From Lentinus brumalis (lineage: Eukaryota; Basidiomycota; Agaricomycetes; Polyporales; Polyporaceae): 64,000 nucleotides of DNA. The stretch covers positions 216,262 to 280,261 of the forward strand of contig MARA01000049.1 of NCBI GenBank assembly GCA_001792895.1, read 5' to 3'. Position 1 is the first letter of the stretch. Each line of letters starts with the position of its first letter. A program made the translations under genes and the position numbers. Shown in pieces: positions 22,411 to 33,738 of the stretch. The notes below the pieces were generated by a model. The model saw nothing but the letters and a program-made list of their open reading frames with translations, was not told where the DNA came from and searched no databases.

Positions 22411-24065
22411 TCAGCCATCCCAGGTGTAGCCATTTGCAGGAGCCACCCATCCATGCGTTCGCAGTACGTTCACGTCCTACCAGGAGGTGAATGATTCATC
22501 CGACTCTTCCAGGGGAGGCCACGTACCTGTATCATGACGCGTTCACGGCGTTCGATGGACGAGCTCTGCCGAAGCTCCTCCAACCGCGAGAAGTAGACAT
22601 GCATGTGCGCGCGAACCTTTGGGGTATCGAGGGCCCGACCAACAACGGTCAGAAGCGTGCACAAGCACTCGATCGCCCCGAGGTTCAAGTTCTCTGCCTT
22701 CGTGAGTAATGTTTCGATACTCTTGTGTATGATACGCTCCGTTAGCATCTGCACTATGAATAGCTCGCCCATGAAAGCGACTAAGTTCACGTTGTGACGC
22801 CCTGCCTCCTGCGCGGTGCGGCCATCGTCATATGGCGAGCTCTCTTCGACCTCAGCTGTATTCAGCGGAAGCTCATTCTTCCCAACCGCCTCGGAGGCAT
22901 GCGCCGTCGCCCCCCAAGCTCGCTCGAAATTCTCTTTGCAGCGGCTGAGGAGATACTTGCGGATGAGCTGGCCGCCCGCGATAGGTTTGCCCTGTGCGTC
23001 CCTGATGTCCGCATCCCGGACACTCGGGCTGATCTGCTCCATCATTGTCCTGCACAGGCGTGCATACACGGTTGCGGACGAGGTCCAGTGCTCTTGCATC
23101 GCCCGGTCGTACACGAGCGCCACCACTGCTGGTAGCGTCCCACCGTCTTTCGAATGCTCTGATCGACGATTGACGTAGGTGATAATCTGGTCAGAAATCG
23201 GGTCGAACGGCCCCGTCATGAGCTCGTCCAGGAGTGCGCGAAGTGTCCCGTCACGTGGATTTGTATGGAGCGACTCTCCGTCCTTGGTCGTGCTCGCCTC
23301 GAGGAGATGGCCGACGGAGAGCATGCGCTGCGAGTCGCATTCGAAGTTGGCTGGAAGTGGCGAGGTCCGACCCGGGGAGCTGACTGGGCTCGACAGACCT
23401 GCTTCGATGCTAACCGTCACCCTTCCCCGCCTGCCCCGCTTAGCTCGTGTACGGCCGCCCTTAGAGTGACTGGGGATGTCGACTGTCGATTTGATAATCG
23501 TGCGGGAGGGGCGACCGAGTGGTATGCAGGCAGTTTCGCCGGAGATAGGTGTGGGTGGGGACAGCTGAGCCTCGCTTGACCTTCTCTGCTTGGACTCGGA
23601 GGGCGTGACGCCAACCCTGTCGGAACTGAGACCCTCTGTGGCTTGGAGGAAGGCAGGCGTGACAGCGGAAGATGAGCGACGGCCGTGCGAGCCACGAGGC
23701 GGAATTGCACGTGCGGTGAGACCGAGGGTGTCTAGCGCAGGTAGGGAGTCTGGCTTCGCCGTACAAATCGACATGAATTGGAGGAGGAAATCTCGGTCGT
23801 AGCTGCAAGAAAGCAGCTGTCAGTACTTGATCAACATCGGCCATGAAGATACATACCGATACTTGCCCGGCAGGGCGTTCTTGTCGAGCCCAGGTTTCGG
23901 TCCCTTGTAGCCCTCGGGATATCTCATCCTCCCGATATCCATGATGAAATGAGCATTCTCCAGCACAGACGGTGAGGCGATAACGCGCGGGGAGGTATTC
24001 GGATGTGGAGACAGCGGAGTTGCACGGTCGATCGCTGAATCCACGACTGCAGCTGATTCTGGCAT
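22411..24065 (-). CDS. Short eIF4G-like protein with eIF4E-binding motif and MIF4G domain
   Basis: eIF4G is the scaffold that joins cap-bound eIF4E to eIF4A and the ribosome. The 5' exon has RYPEGYKGPKPGLDKNAL, then a splice that gives GKYRYDRDFLLQFMSICTAK, the eIF4E-binding site. After a Ser/Arg-rich linker comes a MIF4G domain of about 230 residues: FDPISDQIITYVN, ARLCRTMMEQISP, GKPIAGGQLIRKYLLSRCKE, FMGELFIVQMLTERIIHKSI and LDTPKVRAHMHVYF. A last small exon adds DVNVLRTHGW and stops soon after. The MA3 domain and C-terminal tail of normal eIF4G (over 1,000 residues) are missing. The start shown is the first in-frame ATG; an upstream exon is possible because the frame stays open to an acceptor-like site at about 24130. 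Confidence 0.82.
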
Positions 24066-24832
24066 ATTGGAATAAAGCGTTGGCGTTGCCCCGGACGACG
24101 AGATGGAGCGTGGCTGACCGGACAATGACTGGAAGTCTTGAGTGGTGCAAATGGCGAACTACCGCAGCACGCCGCTCTGAAGCAGCGTGGCTCCGGCCTC
24201 GTGGCTTCGGCGTCCGTCAGGGTGCCTTTGCAGGCGTGTGCGAAAGCGGATGGAAGACCTTAACAAGGTGAGGCGGACTAATCGTCGTTAGCTTGAGCTC
24301 AGAGGTTGGCTTAATGTCGCTGGAAGAGGCACGGCCATCTTGCACATGGTGCAGGTACAGTTGACAAGACGCGAGGCATCTGTCAGTATGCTGTGGGTAG
24401 TAGTCCTCAGTCATGTAATGGGAAAGTTAAGAGCTTCGTGCTGAACATGAATCTCGCCGAATCTCACGCCGAATGCAGACAGGTCAAGTTTCTGCGCCAA
24501 GACGAGTCCAGACTCACGTAGATCATAGGGGAATCTATTGAGACACAATCAGTAGACGAGAAAACGGAGGGTGTGGGGAAGAAGAGCAGTACAGGCCTCC
24601 CTGAGCGGGGTGAATTTCCGACATCGCGACGTTCGCCGCACTAATCTTCGAAAATTCAATGAAATGAACGTGTGGTTAGTGTAGCATTGTACAGGGTCTG
24701 GTACAAACGGGTCGTCGTATTAGTCCATGTCAAGTGCGTCAAGCACGCACAATCCGCGTCCCCCTGGGCCCTCTCACTCGACGCCTTCAATTGATACTCG
24801 GCTTTTGCTGGACGACGAAGCACAGGGAGAGC

Positions 24833-25966
24833 TCATGCTCTGCGCTCCGGATCGCGAGTGCGTCTGTCGCCCCACAAACCGGTGTTGAAGACGCTACGAA
24901 CGTCGAGCAAGCCGAGGATCGCGGCTGAGAGGAATTCGGGCGCGGAATGGAAGATGTAGAACGTAGTCTTGGACTGTGCCGAGTTCAGTGAGCCCGGTCC
25001 TTCGGAAAGAAGTGACGTTGTCGAGAAGCGCAGCACGTAGAGACGGTATATCGGGACTGCCGACTGAGGCGACACGTTAACCACAGGTCGGAGAGCATGG
25101 ACCGGAAACACTTACGACGAGAGTGGCAATGAGGACGATCCACATCGTAGCGCTCCGGCGAATGCGGGGGATGGAGTAGCAGGCCCATACGGCACCGTGT
25201 GCAAGTCCCGTAAACAGGGCGAGCGCTATCGCCGCGCTGGCATTCCTGACGATGCCGGCAGCCTTCGAGTTAGTGTGAGTACGTACTTGGGTAGTGACGA
25301 CATACCATAGTCCCCGTACGGTATCCCCATCCGCCTTGTTCTTGAGAACTCTGGAGTACTGAACGCTCGCAACGATGCCTATGGTGATCGTCACCCAGAA
25401 CAAAGCCGTTACCCCAAGCATGGTCAGGCGGATGACCTTCCGTGCTCGAGGATAATCCTCGAGGTCGAGCGTCGCGAGGTAGGACGCATCCGATCCGTTA
25501 TCGGGCTTGTTGTCCTTGTTCACCTTCGCCTCTCGGGCCAGCACATCGGAGCCCTTCGTCCCGTTGACCAGCACAGCACGAGCGAGGCCCATGAGGTCCT
25601 GGCCGATGGTGATGAAGCCGCCGGCGAGCGTCACCTGGAAGTACGTATTGAGGGCCTTGCTCTCGCGCGGCCCAGCATGTTGGGCTGCATACGCGCGAAG
25701 GGCGTAGAAGACAGTCCTGTTCGCCATGAAGATCCGATTAGCACTTTGACCATCATACGAAGTATGAGGGCCGCTTACCGTTCTATGGTGAAGATGGACA
25801 TGCCGATGAGGAGGTAGGTGCGCGTGCGCGGGTGAGCCATGCGCCACACAAAGATGGGGATGAGGAGGGCATGGAGGATGGAAAATAGTACCGATGGCGC
25901 GAAGTCGATTGGGAAGGGGACACCACCTATAGGAGAGGGGATTTCATGAGTCGGATTAGAATTCAT
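24833..25966 (-). CDS. Multi-pass integral membrane protein (about 7 TM)
   Basis: Exons are 25966-25779, about 25720-25300, about 25260-25130 and about 25070-24833. The start MNSNPTHEIPSPIGG is followed by a first hydrophobic span (PSVLFSILHALLIPIFVW). Further spans include LGVTALFWVTITIGIVASV, AIALALFTGLAHGAVWACY and TMWIVLIATLVV, and the last one has FYIFHSAPEFLSAAILGLLD. The tail is charged (WGDRRTRDPERRA). The arrangement is like the uncharacterised fungal multi-pass family often labelled receptor-like (DUF7702-type), but I see no ligand or G-protein motif, so the function is open. A broken copy of its 3' exons lies at 31140-31490. Confidence 0.75.
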
Positions 25967-27152
25967 GAGGAGAACGGGGTGAGTAGAAAGATCGAGGCAG
26001 AAGACGAGGCAGTTGAGGAAGGGAACAGGAGAGAAGTCTACGATACCAACCAGTCTGCGGTCGCCTTTAATTGATGCGTAACTGACAACGTCCAAGAGTC
26101 TGCAAGCCTCCAGGAGATCCGGGGAGGAGGAGCGTGGTTCGGGTATCCGGAGCGTCCTACGAATCTCAATTACGCAATCCACTTCCCACGGCCGTACTTA
26201 CTTACTTCACGCATCCACCTTGTTACGTCGTCAACAAGACCGCCAGTAAGTATGGTCCTCACGAAGGTGTGTAGCATGGTATATATCTCTCTTGCCACCG
26301 ACGTTCGCTCTCAAAGTTCACTGAAACAACCTGCATGTTATAGACGCCTGACTGTGAGCCGTCGGTGTTGCTGTACCCCGCATGCAACCGTCACTACACA
26401 CCCGAGTCGCACAGTTACGGTGACACAGCCTTTGCGACTCCAGACGGTACGTGTACTTACTTCGGAATTTGCGCAGTTCCCAATACCTCGCGCTTCTAGA
26501 CCTTCCGGCTCCTCTGCGCCGCAGTACTCGTCACGATAATACGCTCCGGATTGCATCGCGATGACTCACGCGTGCATCACAACCTGAACGCAGCACGGCA
26601 GGAATACCCGCTTCGGGACGGGCGAAAAGGCGACAAGTGTACGCCGCGCGAGGATACCTTTTGTCTCATTTGAGAGCGCGACAGGCCAAACCGTTCCCTT
26701 TCAGCCTGAAACCTGGCCGAAAGGCAACCTCACGCGGCGACGATTTTTCGGCCTTTTGCATGCCTTTTGTCCCGTCCCAAACGCAGGGATGCCTGCCGTG
26801 CAGCATCGTCTCCTATCGTCTCCCGATCATGGTTCTTAGTTACCCTGGATCATCGTAACGAAGTGGAAAGCATGCGTCTAGTCTATCCAGTCATTCTCTT
26901 CGCGATACACGTGAGGGACGGAGGGCCGCAAGAGCACAACGAGCAATAGACTCGACGTCGCGAAGGCAACAAGGTTCAGTACCCGTGAGCCTGTAGAACC
27001 CCACTCATGAGAGACTTATTACCAATCCTCCATCTAGTAATAGCCGTGGACACTGGAAGTTGGGAGCGTATATACTTATATCGGCGTTCGAGCGAAACCC
27101 AACGGGAAGTCAGCCGTCCAAGTCGTCGACAGCTACGCAACCAGAATCCGCC
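25967..27152. other. no gene recognised
   Basis: Divergent upstream region between the membrane-protein gene and the barrel protein. I see only short frames without domains. Confidence 0.5.
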
Positions 27153-27863
27153 ATGTCACCACAAGGTCTCCTCTTCGTGCCCAGCGAGGTCGGGCCCAAC
27201 CTCTCCGAAGCCGAATTCAACGACTGGTACGACAACGAGCACGTCCCCCTCCGCATGGCCATCCCCTCCATCCACACGACCTCGCGCTGGGTCGCCGTCG
27301 ACGACAAGCGGCCCTTCCACCTCGCACTCTACGACCTCGAATCCTGCGAGGTGCTCAAGCAGCCGCCCTACAGCACCCTTGCGAGCACCGCCAGCGAGCG
27401 GGAGCGCGACGTCTTCCGGCGCGTGCAGCTGCTCGACCGCCGCACCTACGACCGCATCGAGCCGGACGTCGTCCCGCCGGCAGCGGGGTACGACGAGCGT
27501 GCCCCGGGGCCGGTCCTCATCACGATGGAGATCGAGGTCAAGCCTGAGCTCGAGGACGAGCTCAACCGCTGGTACCGCGAGGAGCACATCGAACTCCTTG
27601 CGAAGGTGCCGGGATGGCGCCGGACGCGGCGGTTCGTCTTGCGGGAGACGGGACCGGCAAAGGGGAGCGACGCGGCGGAGGTCACGGCGAAGGGGAAGAA
27701 GCCGAAGTATCTTGCGGTGCATGAGTGGGAGTCGATGGCGAGTTTCGAGACGGCGGAGTTCAAGCACGCGACGAGCACTCCGTGGAGGATGAAGATGTTT
27801 GGGAGCGCCGATACTTGGCATGGGAGGACGTATAAGTTGACGAGGGCTTGGGCGCAGCAATGA
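27153..27863 (+). CDS. Two-domain alpha+beta barrel protein (EthD/ABM-like)
   Basis: This is an intronless gene of 236 residues. The ATG at 27153 has a good context (CCGCCATGTC) and starts MSPQGLLFVPSEVGPNLSE. Two similar halves each hold the hallmark of ferredoxin-like dimeric barrel domains: NDWYDNEHVPLRMAIP near residue 24 and NRWYREEHIELLAKVPGW near 137, each about 12 residues after a beta strand. Such domains bind small hydrophobic molecules or act as small oxygenases or decarboxylases; here the substrate is unknown. Codon use is strongly GC-biased at third positions, which suggests good expression. Confidence 0.7.
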   Translation: MSPQGLLFVPSEVGPNLSEAEFNDWYDNEHVPLRMAIPSIHTTSRWVAVDDKRPFHLALYDLESCEVLKQPPYSTLASTASERERDVFRRVQLLDRRTYDRIEPDVVPPAAGYDERAPGPVLITMEIEVKPELEDELNRWYREEHIELLAKVPGWRRTRRFVLRETGPAKGSDAAEVTAKGKKPKYLAVHEWESMASFETAEFKHATSTPWRMKMFGSADTWHGRTYKLTRAWAQQ

Positions 27864-28487
27864 AGAAGAGGAAGCTAGGAGGTGGCTCAACGATCACGGA
27901 CGATGCATGATCTCATCAAATGCTGTCATGTCAGACTATACTATGAGATTTACTTGCCTTTCTGCCCAGCATCAACTTCGTTATGGACTAGCCTATTTGT
28001 GGTCTGCGGTGTGACGGTGAGCAGCGACGCGAGATCCCTGTACAAGTCACGACGATTCCCTCTATGTAGGGTCCTCGGCTCATAAGATGTAACGCGGAAG
28101 CTGATGATGGCCACGAGTGGGCGACAGCTTTGCGCCCTGTCTCTAAAGCAGCGGAAGGGGGTTGGTCTTGGCTCCCGATATCCCGTCAATCCGACGAGGT
28201 CGCCGCAAGCCTGCGAGAGTACTTAAGGCACTCTTGCCTGCATGCGCAAAGATGCCAGCCCTGAGTCGAAAGTTACCTTACGGGCGGGAGCACATTCCAA
28301 GACCTGAGAAAGCGTTCAGGTAGCCCGTGATGAATCCAAACCCATATGGTGAATACACAACAAAGAGCATGACGCGATATGCTACAACGCCCCAGAAGAG
28401 CCCGCTTCTGAGGGCAAGGACACAAGACAGGATGGAAAAGACCACACCCCACGACGCGTGAACCCCTACTTCTCCTCCGGACCGCGT
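27864..28487. other. no gene recognised
   Basis: Convergent 3' region between two genes; nothing further seen. Confidence 0.5.
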
Positions 28488-29135
28488 TCATAACGTATTG
28501 GCGATCACCCACGCCTCATTCCTGAACGCATTCACCGCGTCGCTGTCACCCTCCCAGTCCGGACGGTATCCAACCTGCCGCTCCCGCCTTGCCAAATGGC
28601 CAGCGAGCTCAGAGAATCCAACTGCGCATTCGCGGTGACCCTGCGGGAACGCGTACAGAGCCTCACGATGCGTGAAGATGGTCTCGAGGTAGTCGCCGGT
28701 AGTGGTGCTGTACACCCCGGAGCGGATCTGGCCGAGTATGGCCTGCAGATACGCGCATCCGCAGATGGGAGGAGATAACGGCGCCACGGCGGGCGCGGTG
28801 GTGTTGGAGTTCGAAGAGTTGGCGGTGATTGGCTGATGTCGTGTGATTGTGGTTAGTTCGACGAAAGCGCGGAATGCAGAGGAAAGGAGCGTACCTGATA
28901 GGTCGAGTCCTCGCTGTCGGAGGAGGAGGAGTCTGACATGGCTGCGTCGTCGACGGGACGTGTTCGCGCTGTCTGCGAGAGCTCTTCGCTTGCCTTTCTC
29001 CATGAACAGATGAATTCGTCAGTATCACCGTTCCTGCAAGAGACGGACACAATTCGAACTCACAAATGCAAGCTTGCGCTGGCTGTCCAGTGACATTGTC
29101 CCCAGCAGCTGGGCTAGCTGCATATCGATCTCCAT
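28488..29135 (-). CDS. Hypothetical protein
   Basis: I do not recognise the family. Exons: 29135-29064 (MEIDMQLAQLLGTMSLDSQR), about 28997-28895 (acidic and serine-rich, MSDSSSSDSEDSTYQ) and about 28832-28488 (CGCAYLQAILGQIRSGVYST, then HREALYAFPQGHRECAVGF, ending VIANTL). GT-AG borders and phases fit. An upstream exon ending in NERPIQ at about 29195 also fits, so the true start may lie further up. The product is probably soluble, of about 170-190 residues. Confidence 0.45.
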
Positions 29136-29568
29136 GAACTGCGAACGTACTGATATCAGTACCAAGCTGTTTGATACATAGCACGATAACGTACGCTGGA
29201 TGGGCCGTTCATTGCTCTGAGGCTCTTGTGGAATAATCAAAATGTCTGAAGTAGACTTGTTCGCGGTTCGCGGTCAAGGATACGGATAGCCTGACTGCGG
29301 TTCGTAGTGCTTTATGGCTCGCTGCTAACATGCGCTACACAACCGTTGGCCTCATGGGCGGAGTCGGGATCAGCCGATATCGGATGGCAGGCAGCCTTGA
29401 AGTAGAGCTCGTCTCCAGTACTGTCGTCGTCGATGATCTCGACGATCGCCATGGGCTGCGAGTAGATCCGAGCACCATACGGGCAGGGGTTCTGAGTGCG
29501 TCAACGTGTAAGACTCAAAGAGGGCAAGTTATAGCAGGCGCTGGGGAGTGAGGAGCTTGATCAAGTCA

Positions 29569-30690
29569 GCTGTAATAGCGTGTAATCGGAGTTGAACCGA
29601 GCCATATATTTGCGTGCTTACAGTAGCTGATCGGAGTCAGGCGGACTGCGAATACTGGGATTGGCGCCACTGCAGCGCCTTCAGCTTAACCTTCAATGCG
29701 AACGGTCATGGCCTCGAATCTCGATTCCTATGTGAAGGCTTCCAAACCACCTCCCAAAGCACTCGCGACTTCCCAAGAAATACGCGACAGAGGGTCAACG
29801 TTTCTGGCCACAGTGTACGCGGCGACGAGCCCCGAAGAAGCCCGCAAAGCCATCAACCATCTCAAGAATGTCACACACGGTGCTCGACCTGCAACGCACG
29901 AGATTGCGGCATGGCGATGCATGGTGCTCAAGCCCCAGAGAGATGGACTTGGGGGCCCGGACGACTTCGAGGTCGTTAGCGGTTCTGACGACGACGGCGA
30001 GAAGTACGCCGGAGGGCGCGTGCTCAAGGTCATGCAGGCCGAGGGCGTCATCGATGCCGTGGTCGTCGTCAGTCGTTGGTATGATTTGCTTGAGCAAAGT
30101 AGTTTTTCAGAGAGGTCACTGACGGGATGCGTGTGACATCAGGTTCGGAGGAGAGATGCTCGGCCGTGTGCGTTTCGACCACATCGAGATGTGCGCGCGG
30201 GAGGTCTGCCATGCATTCCGACGCAAGGACGACATGGCTACTTGCATCGCTACTCTGGCGTCCTTGGACCAGACGCTTGCGTCACTACGCACACAGCTGG
30301 CCGCGGCGACTCGGACAGCGGACACCAACGACGCCAAGGGAACCGGGGAGGATAACTCGACCGTGGACGGGAGTGTCGTCATTGCCAAGAAGCCAACTGA
30401 TTCTTCCTACTCTGCGCTCGAGGAGTCGCTCGACGTTGCAAAGGCGAAGCGTCTTATCGCCGCAAGAGAGAACTCTATCAGGAGCGTCAGAGTTGCGCTG
30501 AAGAAGGCCCAGGGCAAGACAGCATAATCAGGGTTCTCCTGCCACGCCACTCTTCTTCTAAGGGCGCACTACAGGATGAACAGACCGCTGTATCACACCG
30601 CAGCGATGGTATAACGACGCCGCTATTCCGCACCTAACTCGCACGAGACAACCGCGGTCCCTCCGGCCCTGCCAGCATCCTGTACTCCTT
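29569..30690 (+). repeat. 1.1-kb duplicated segment, copy 1
   Basis: It is nearly identical to 52110-53240 in reverse orientation. Similarity begins about 125 bp before the IMPACT-family ORF and fades about 160 bp after its stop, so introns and flanks were copied too. Confidence 0.88.
29696..30527 (+). CDS. IMPACT/YIH1-family (UPF0029) protein, copy 1
   Basis: Two exons, 29696-30078 and 30143-30527, give 255 residues (251 if the second ATG at 29708, which has the better context, is used). The UPF0029 domain spans about residues 20-160: STFLATVYAATSPEEARKAI, then THGARPATHEIAAWRCMVL and, across the splice, VVVVSRWFGGEMLGRVRF. The IMPACT/YIH1 family dampens Gcn2 activation by competing for Gcn1, but that needs an N-terminal RWD domain, which is absent here. 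The function may therefore differ. The C-terminal 95 residues are helical and basic. The coding sequence is intact, with no stops. Confidence 0.8.
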
Positions 30691-31139
30691 TTATCACACC
30701 ATGCTCTGAAACTTCCGCACCGTCGTGGAGAGGAGAGTCGCAGAGGGAAATATCCTCTAAATGCTACGTCCACCTCGGTGCGGTTTGTGAATGTTATTCT
30801 ACACCTGCCTTCCTCGCTGATACTTTGTCATTTCAGTTGTCATCGGAGGCAAGTTTCCTTGCGGTCGTTGTCCACACCAGCACCCGTACATTGTCTGCCA
30901 TCACGCAAGTCGGTGAATATTCGAGAGGGCTACCTACAAGGGCAGACAACCCACCATCGCACACCGAGATATCTTCCTACCACTCTACGAGAACAAGCCG
31001 CTCGTCGCGGACATGTCGCTGTTGCTCCCGCCCTCGTCTCGGTCTTATACGAGGTTTCACAGAGCTGCGTCTCACACACGTCTGCAAGGCTGGGCCGCTG
31101 GACGTCCAGAGCCGTCCGCTCCTTATAAGGCCGCTGTTC

Positions 31140-31490
31140 GTCGGCTGGACGCGACACTCCTTCTGGTGGAGCACCACACGATGGGCCTGTTATACGATCC
31201 CACAGCATGAGTGGTCCTCGTCGTCGCCCTTTGTGTAAGTCATCCGCCGATGCCGATCATACCGGAGCTAACATGTGCCTATCCATCTCCTTCCACCTCC
31301 CCAGTGATGTGTAGTGAGCGGTGACCACAAACCCGCACGACATGATCCGCTTCTCGACAACAAAGTCGCTAAATGACTCCGGTACGCTCAACTCGAAATC
31401 CACGTTTGCTGTATGCATCTCTTCCACAGCGCGCCCGAGTATCTCGGAGCGGCAATCACACCCTCTCTGAACGTCCGACGGGGCGAAAAT
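31140..31490 (+). pseudogene. Broken copy of the 3' exons of the multi-pass membrane protein gene
   Basis: Pieces match the gene at 24833-25966 in order but in different frames: WACYTIPQ (parent WACYSIPR) near 31180, MIRFSTTKSLNDSGTLNSKS (parent LRFSTTSLLSEGPGSLNSAQ) from 31342, and HLFHSAPEYLGAAITPSLNV (parent FHSAPEFLSAAILGLLDV) from about 31416. A small indel near 31415 breaks the frame, and I found no intact 5' part. Confidence 0.7.
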
Positions 31491-32921
31491 ATACGTGGTC
31501 TGCATCGCTGTATCTTCATTCAGAGATCGGAATCGAGGAACACGAGCCGAACAGACCTGAACAGCGTCTTGTCATCATTACTCGGCTGGCAAGGGGTTAT
31601 GTACTGACGACGGAGCGCCCTCGCGTTCCTGGGACGCTTGACAGTTGGGCGCGGTCGATATGAGTCTCCAGCCCTTGGTGGCGCTGCTGGAGGTCGCCGG
31701 GCACCGGCGGCGGTGGATCGGTACGTACATGGGGCCTCATAGGGCTCGAGGGATGGCTGGACGTAAGCCGGGCGCACGTTCTATGGAACTACAACCCGTA
31801 TGATCTGCGCCACCTCAGGTGCGTGAACAGCACTCTCTTCCGGTTTACGTTACTCATTCTCACTTCATGTAGTAGCGCATCTGGAAAGACCCTGCAGGCT
31901 GCCAGTGTGGACACCGCGCCGTTGCGCCGTGCAAGGCACGCCGCCCAGGCACGGCCACTACGCGCGGTCTTCTCAGGTCTTCCTCTCGCGTTCCCCGCAG
32001 CGTCTCGTCGTCCCTTCGACGCAACCTTACGGCGCTGGCGCTTTCGGGTTCGGGGCGTCACGCTGCCGCATTCGCTCGGGCCCGGGCAGAGCTGTGGCCT
32101 CACGTTGAGGCTTCTAGCATGCTCGCCCGCTGTTGGTGCCTGCGCCGGCGGGGTTCCCGGCGCTGTCAGCGGTCGCTGTGCAACAGATGCTCTGTCGAAG
32201 CATTTTGGACACGACCAGTCCTCTGTGTGGGTGCCACAGATGGTCAGTGTGTGCCCGAAAATGCCCATTGTCAGTCGCGGGCCTGAACTGACGACGCTCG
32301 GACAGATTGAGACATCTCATGAGGAGGCTCACGGTGGTGCCTGGAAGCACTGCTTCGGAATTGACCATCCCTGCGCGGTCTTGGGCGCACAGCCAGCAGG
32401 CACGACTGATGCGTGAGTGCTGGAAGGCCCAGCGCGAGGAAGCAGAAGCTCTTTGGATTTGGGTCGATGTTAACTCGTGCAAGATGTCAGGTCCCAAGAC
32501 GAATTGATGCGCCGCACTTTACGGCTGTGAGATGTTTCGCACCTCAGCCCGTATACCGACACGACGGTTAGTGTCGCGTCGCAGCCCCCTCGCCATCGCC
32601 GCCGTAATACCCTTGGCATGCGAGTATGCTCAAGGGAATCCAGAGCGTTTTGAGGCAGATCGCTTCATAACAGGCTCTTGAGGGGAAAACGCACAATGAG
32701 GTCAATCGCGACAACCAACCTGCAGTAGGAACACGACCAAAACACGACGTCGACGAGCGGCACTGAGTATGATGGGGACCCCTCCAGGTCATGGCCCGAT
32801 AATGGTGTATGCACACCTGTGGCAGATATTCAGTGGTGGAAAGGGCATACCAACGAGAACGAAGGTGGTCAGGTTCGACAGTAAATGTTTTACCTTTGTC
32901 GAAGAGAATCAAGAAGATTTG
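31491..32921. other. no gene recognised
   Basis: There are long but featureless frames on both strands (31789-32416). No domain or plausible exon chain. It may contain more decayed sequence. Confidence 0.4.
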
Positions 32922-32928
32922 AAAAAAA
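32922..32928 (-). terminator. Pol III terminator of tRNA-Ala copy 2
   Basis: There is a run of seven T on the transcribed strand, 22 nt after the tRNA 3' end. Confidence 0.7.
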
Positions 32929-32950
32929 GAATCATGACACACACACTCCA

Positions 32951-33043
32951 TGGACATGTCCGGGATTGAACCGGACCCCTCTCGCAGGCACAGGGAAGTC
33001 AACGATGCTAAGCGAGCGTGATAACCAACTACACCACATGCCC
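32951..33043 (-). tRNA. tRNA-Ala (AGC) with 19-nt intron
   Basis: It has the same cloverleaf as the copy at 14485-14569. The acceptor stem is GGGCATG/CATGTCC, the loop is TTAGCA plus intron plus T, and the anticodon is AGC. The mature parts differ from copy 1 at one base pair of the acceptor stem (C-G to T-A) and one T-loop base. The intron sequence is unrelated. Confidence 0.93.
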
Positions 33044-33738
33044 ATGTACGGTGCAGGTATGCACGTGGTATTGTACCTGTAATGGCCCGTTGCGCACTTT
33101 CCTCACCGATATTTCAAGGGACATCTTTGGGACATCTGCATCATCCGTAGGTGAATTCAACAGTGCATGGTGCTCACTCGGGGCGAAGACACTGACAGTC
33201 TGACAGTACGAGGGACGTGCCTCGGCGCTAACACGTGCCTCAGCCACATCGCAATGCAAGATCTGAGATCATACGCGAGTGCCGAGGATGTCTGCGCTTG
33301 CGCAGAGAAGACACGGTCGATGTCGTCAGGAGGTGGGTGTGCGGTCCCTGGCGCATTACGTGAATAAAGTGTGTGTCGACAACTCGCGGACGTGCAGAGA
33401 CGTGAAAGCACGCCGAGCAGGGACAGCACAGCTCGAGCGCTTGCGGCGGTGGGATCAGGAATACCACGGCAGCTGCTGCGGGCTCGGGGCTACTGCCGTC
33501 GTCGCTGTCGGCGTGCGAGTCGAGAAGAGCTGGCTGGGCAGCAGCTGAGAAGTTCGCTGCTGCTGGCAGAAATAGCGGAATACGAGGGGATAGCTGGCAC
33601 GCAGGCATTAAAGCAGTTGCCTTATGCGGATGCTCAGGTACAGAAGTGATGTGCCTGGGAGGAAGGCGGACTCCAAATGGACTGCGTCGGACTCTTCCCC
33701 CCTCCTCCCTCTCACCCCCGTCGTCCCCCCCATCCTCC
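33044..33738. other. Upstream region of the OPT gene
   Basis: No gene seen. The last 60 bp before the start codon are pyrimidine-rich (runs of C and T), which is common in fungal promoters. Confidence 0.5.

Noticed and set aside
27156..27890. 244-residue open frame on the minus strand
   Set aside because: It lies opposite the barrel protein and is a by-product of its strong third-position GC bias; its sequence is Arg/Leu-rich without a domain.
31823..32416. 197-residue plus-strand frame with a signal-peptide-like start
   Set aside because: The hydrophobic start is short, the remainder is featureless, and the opposite strand is equally open.
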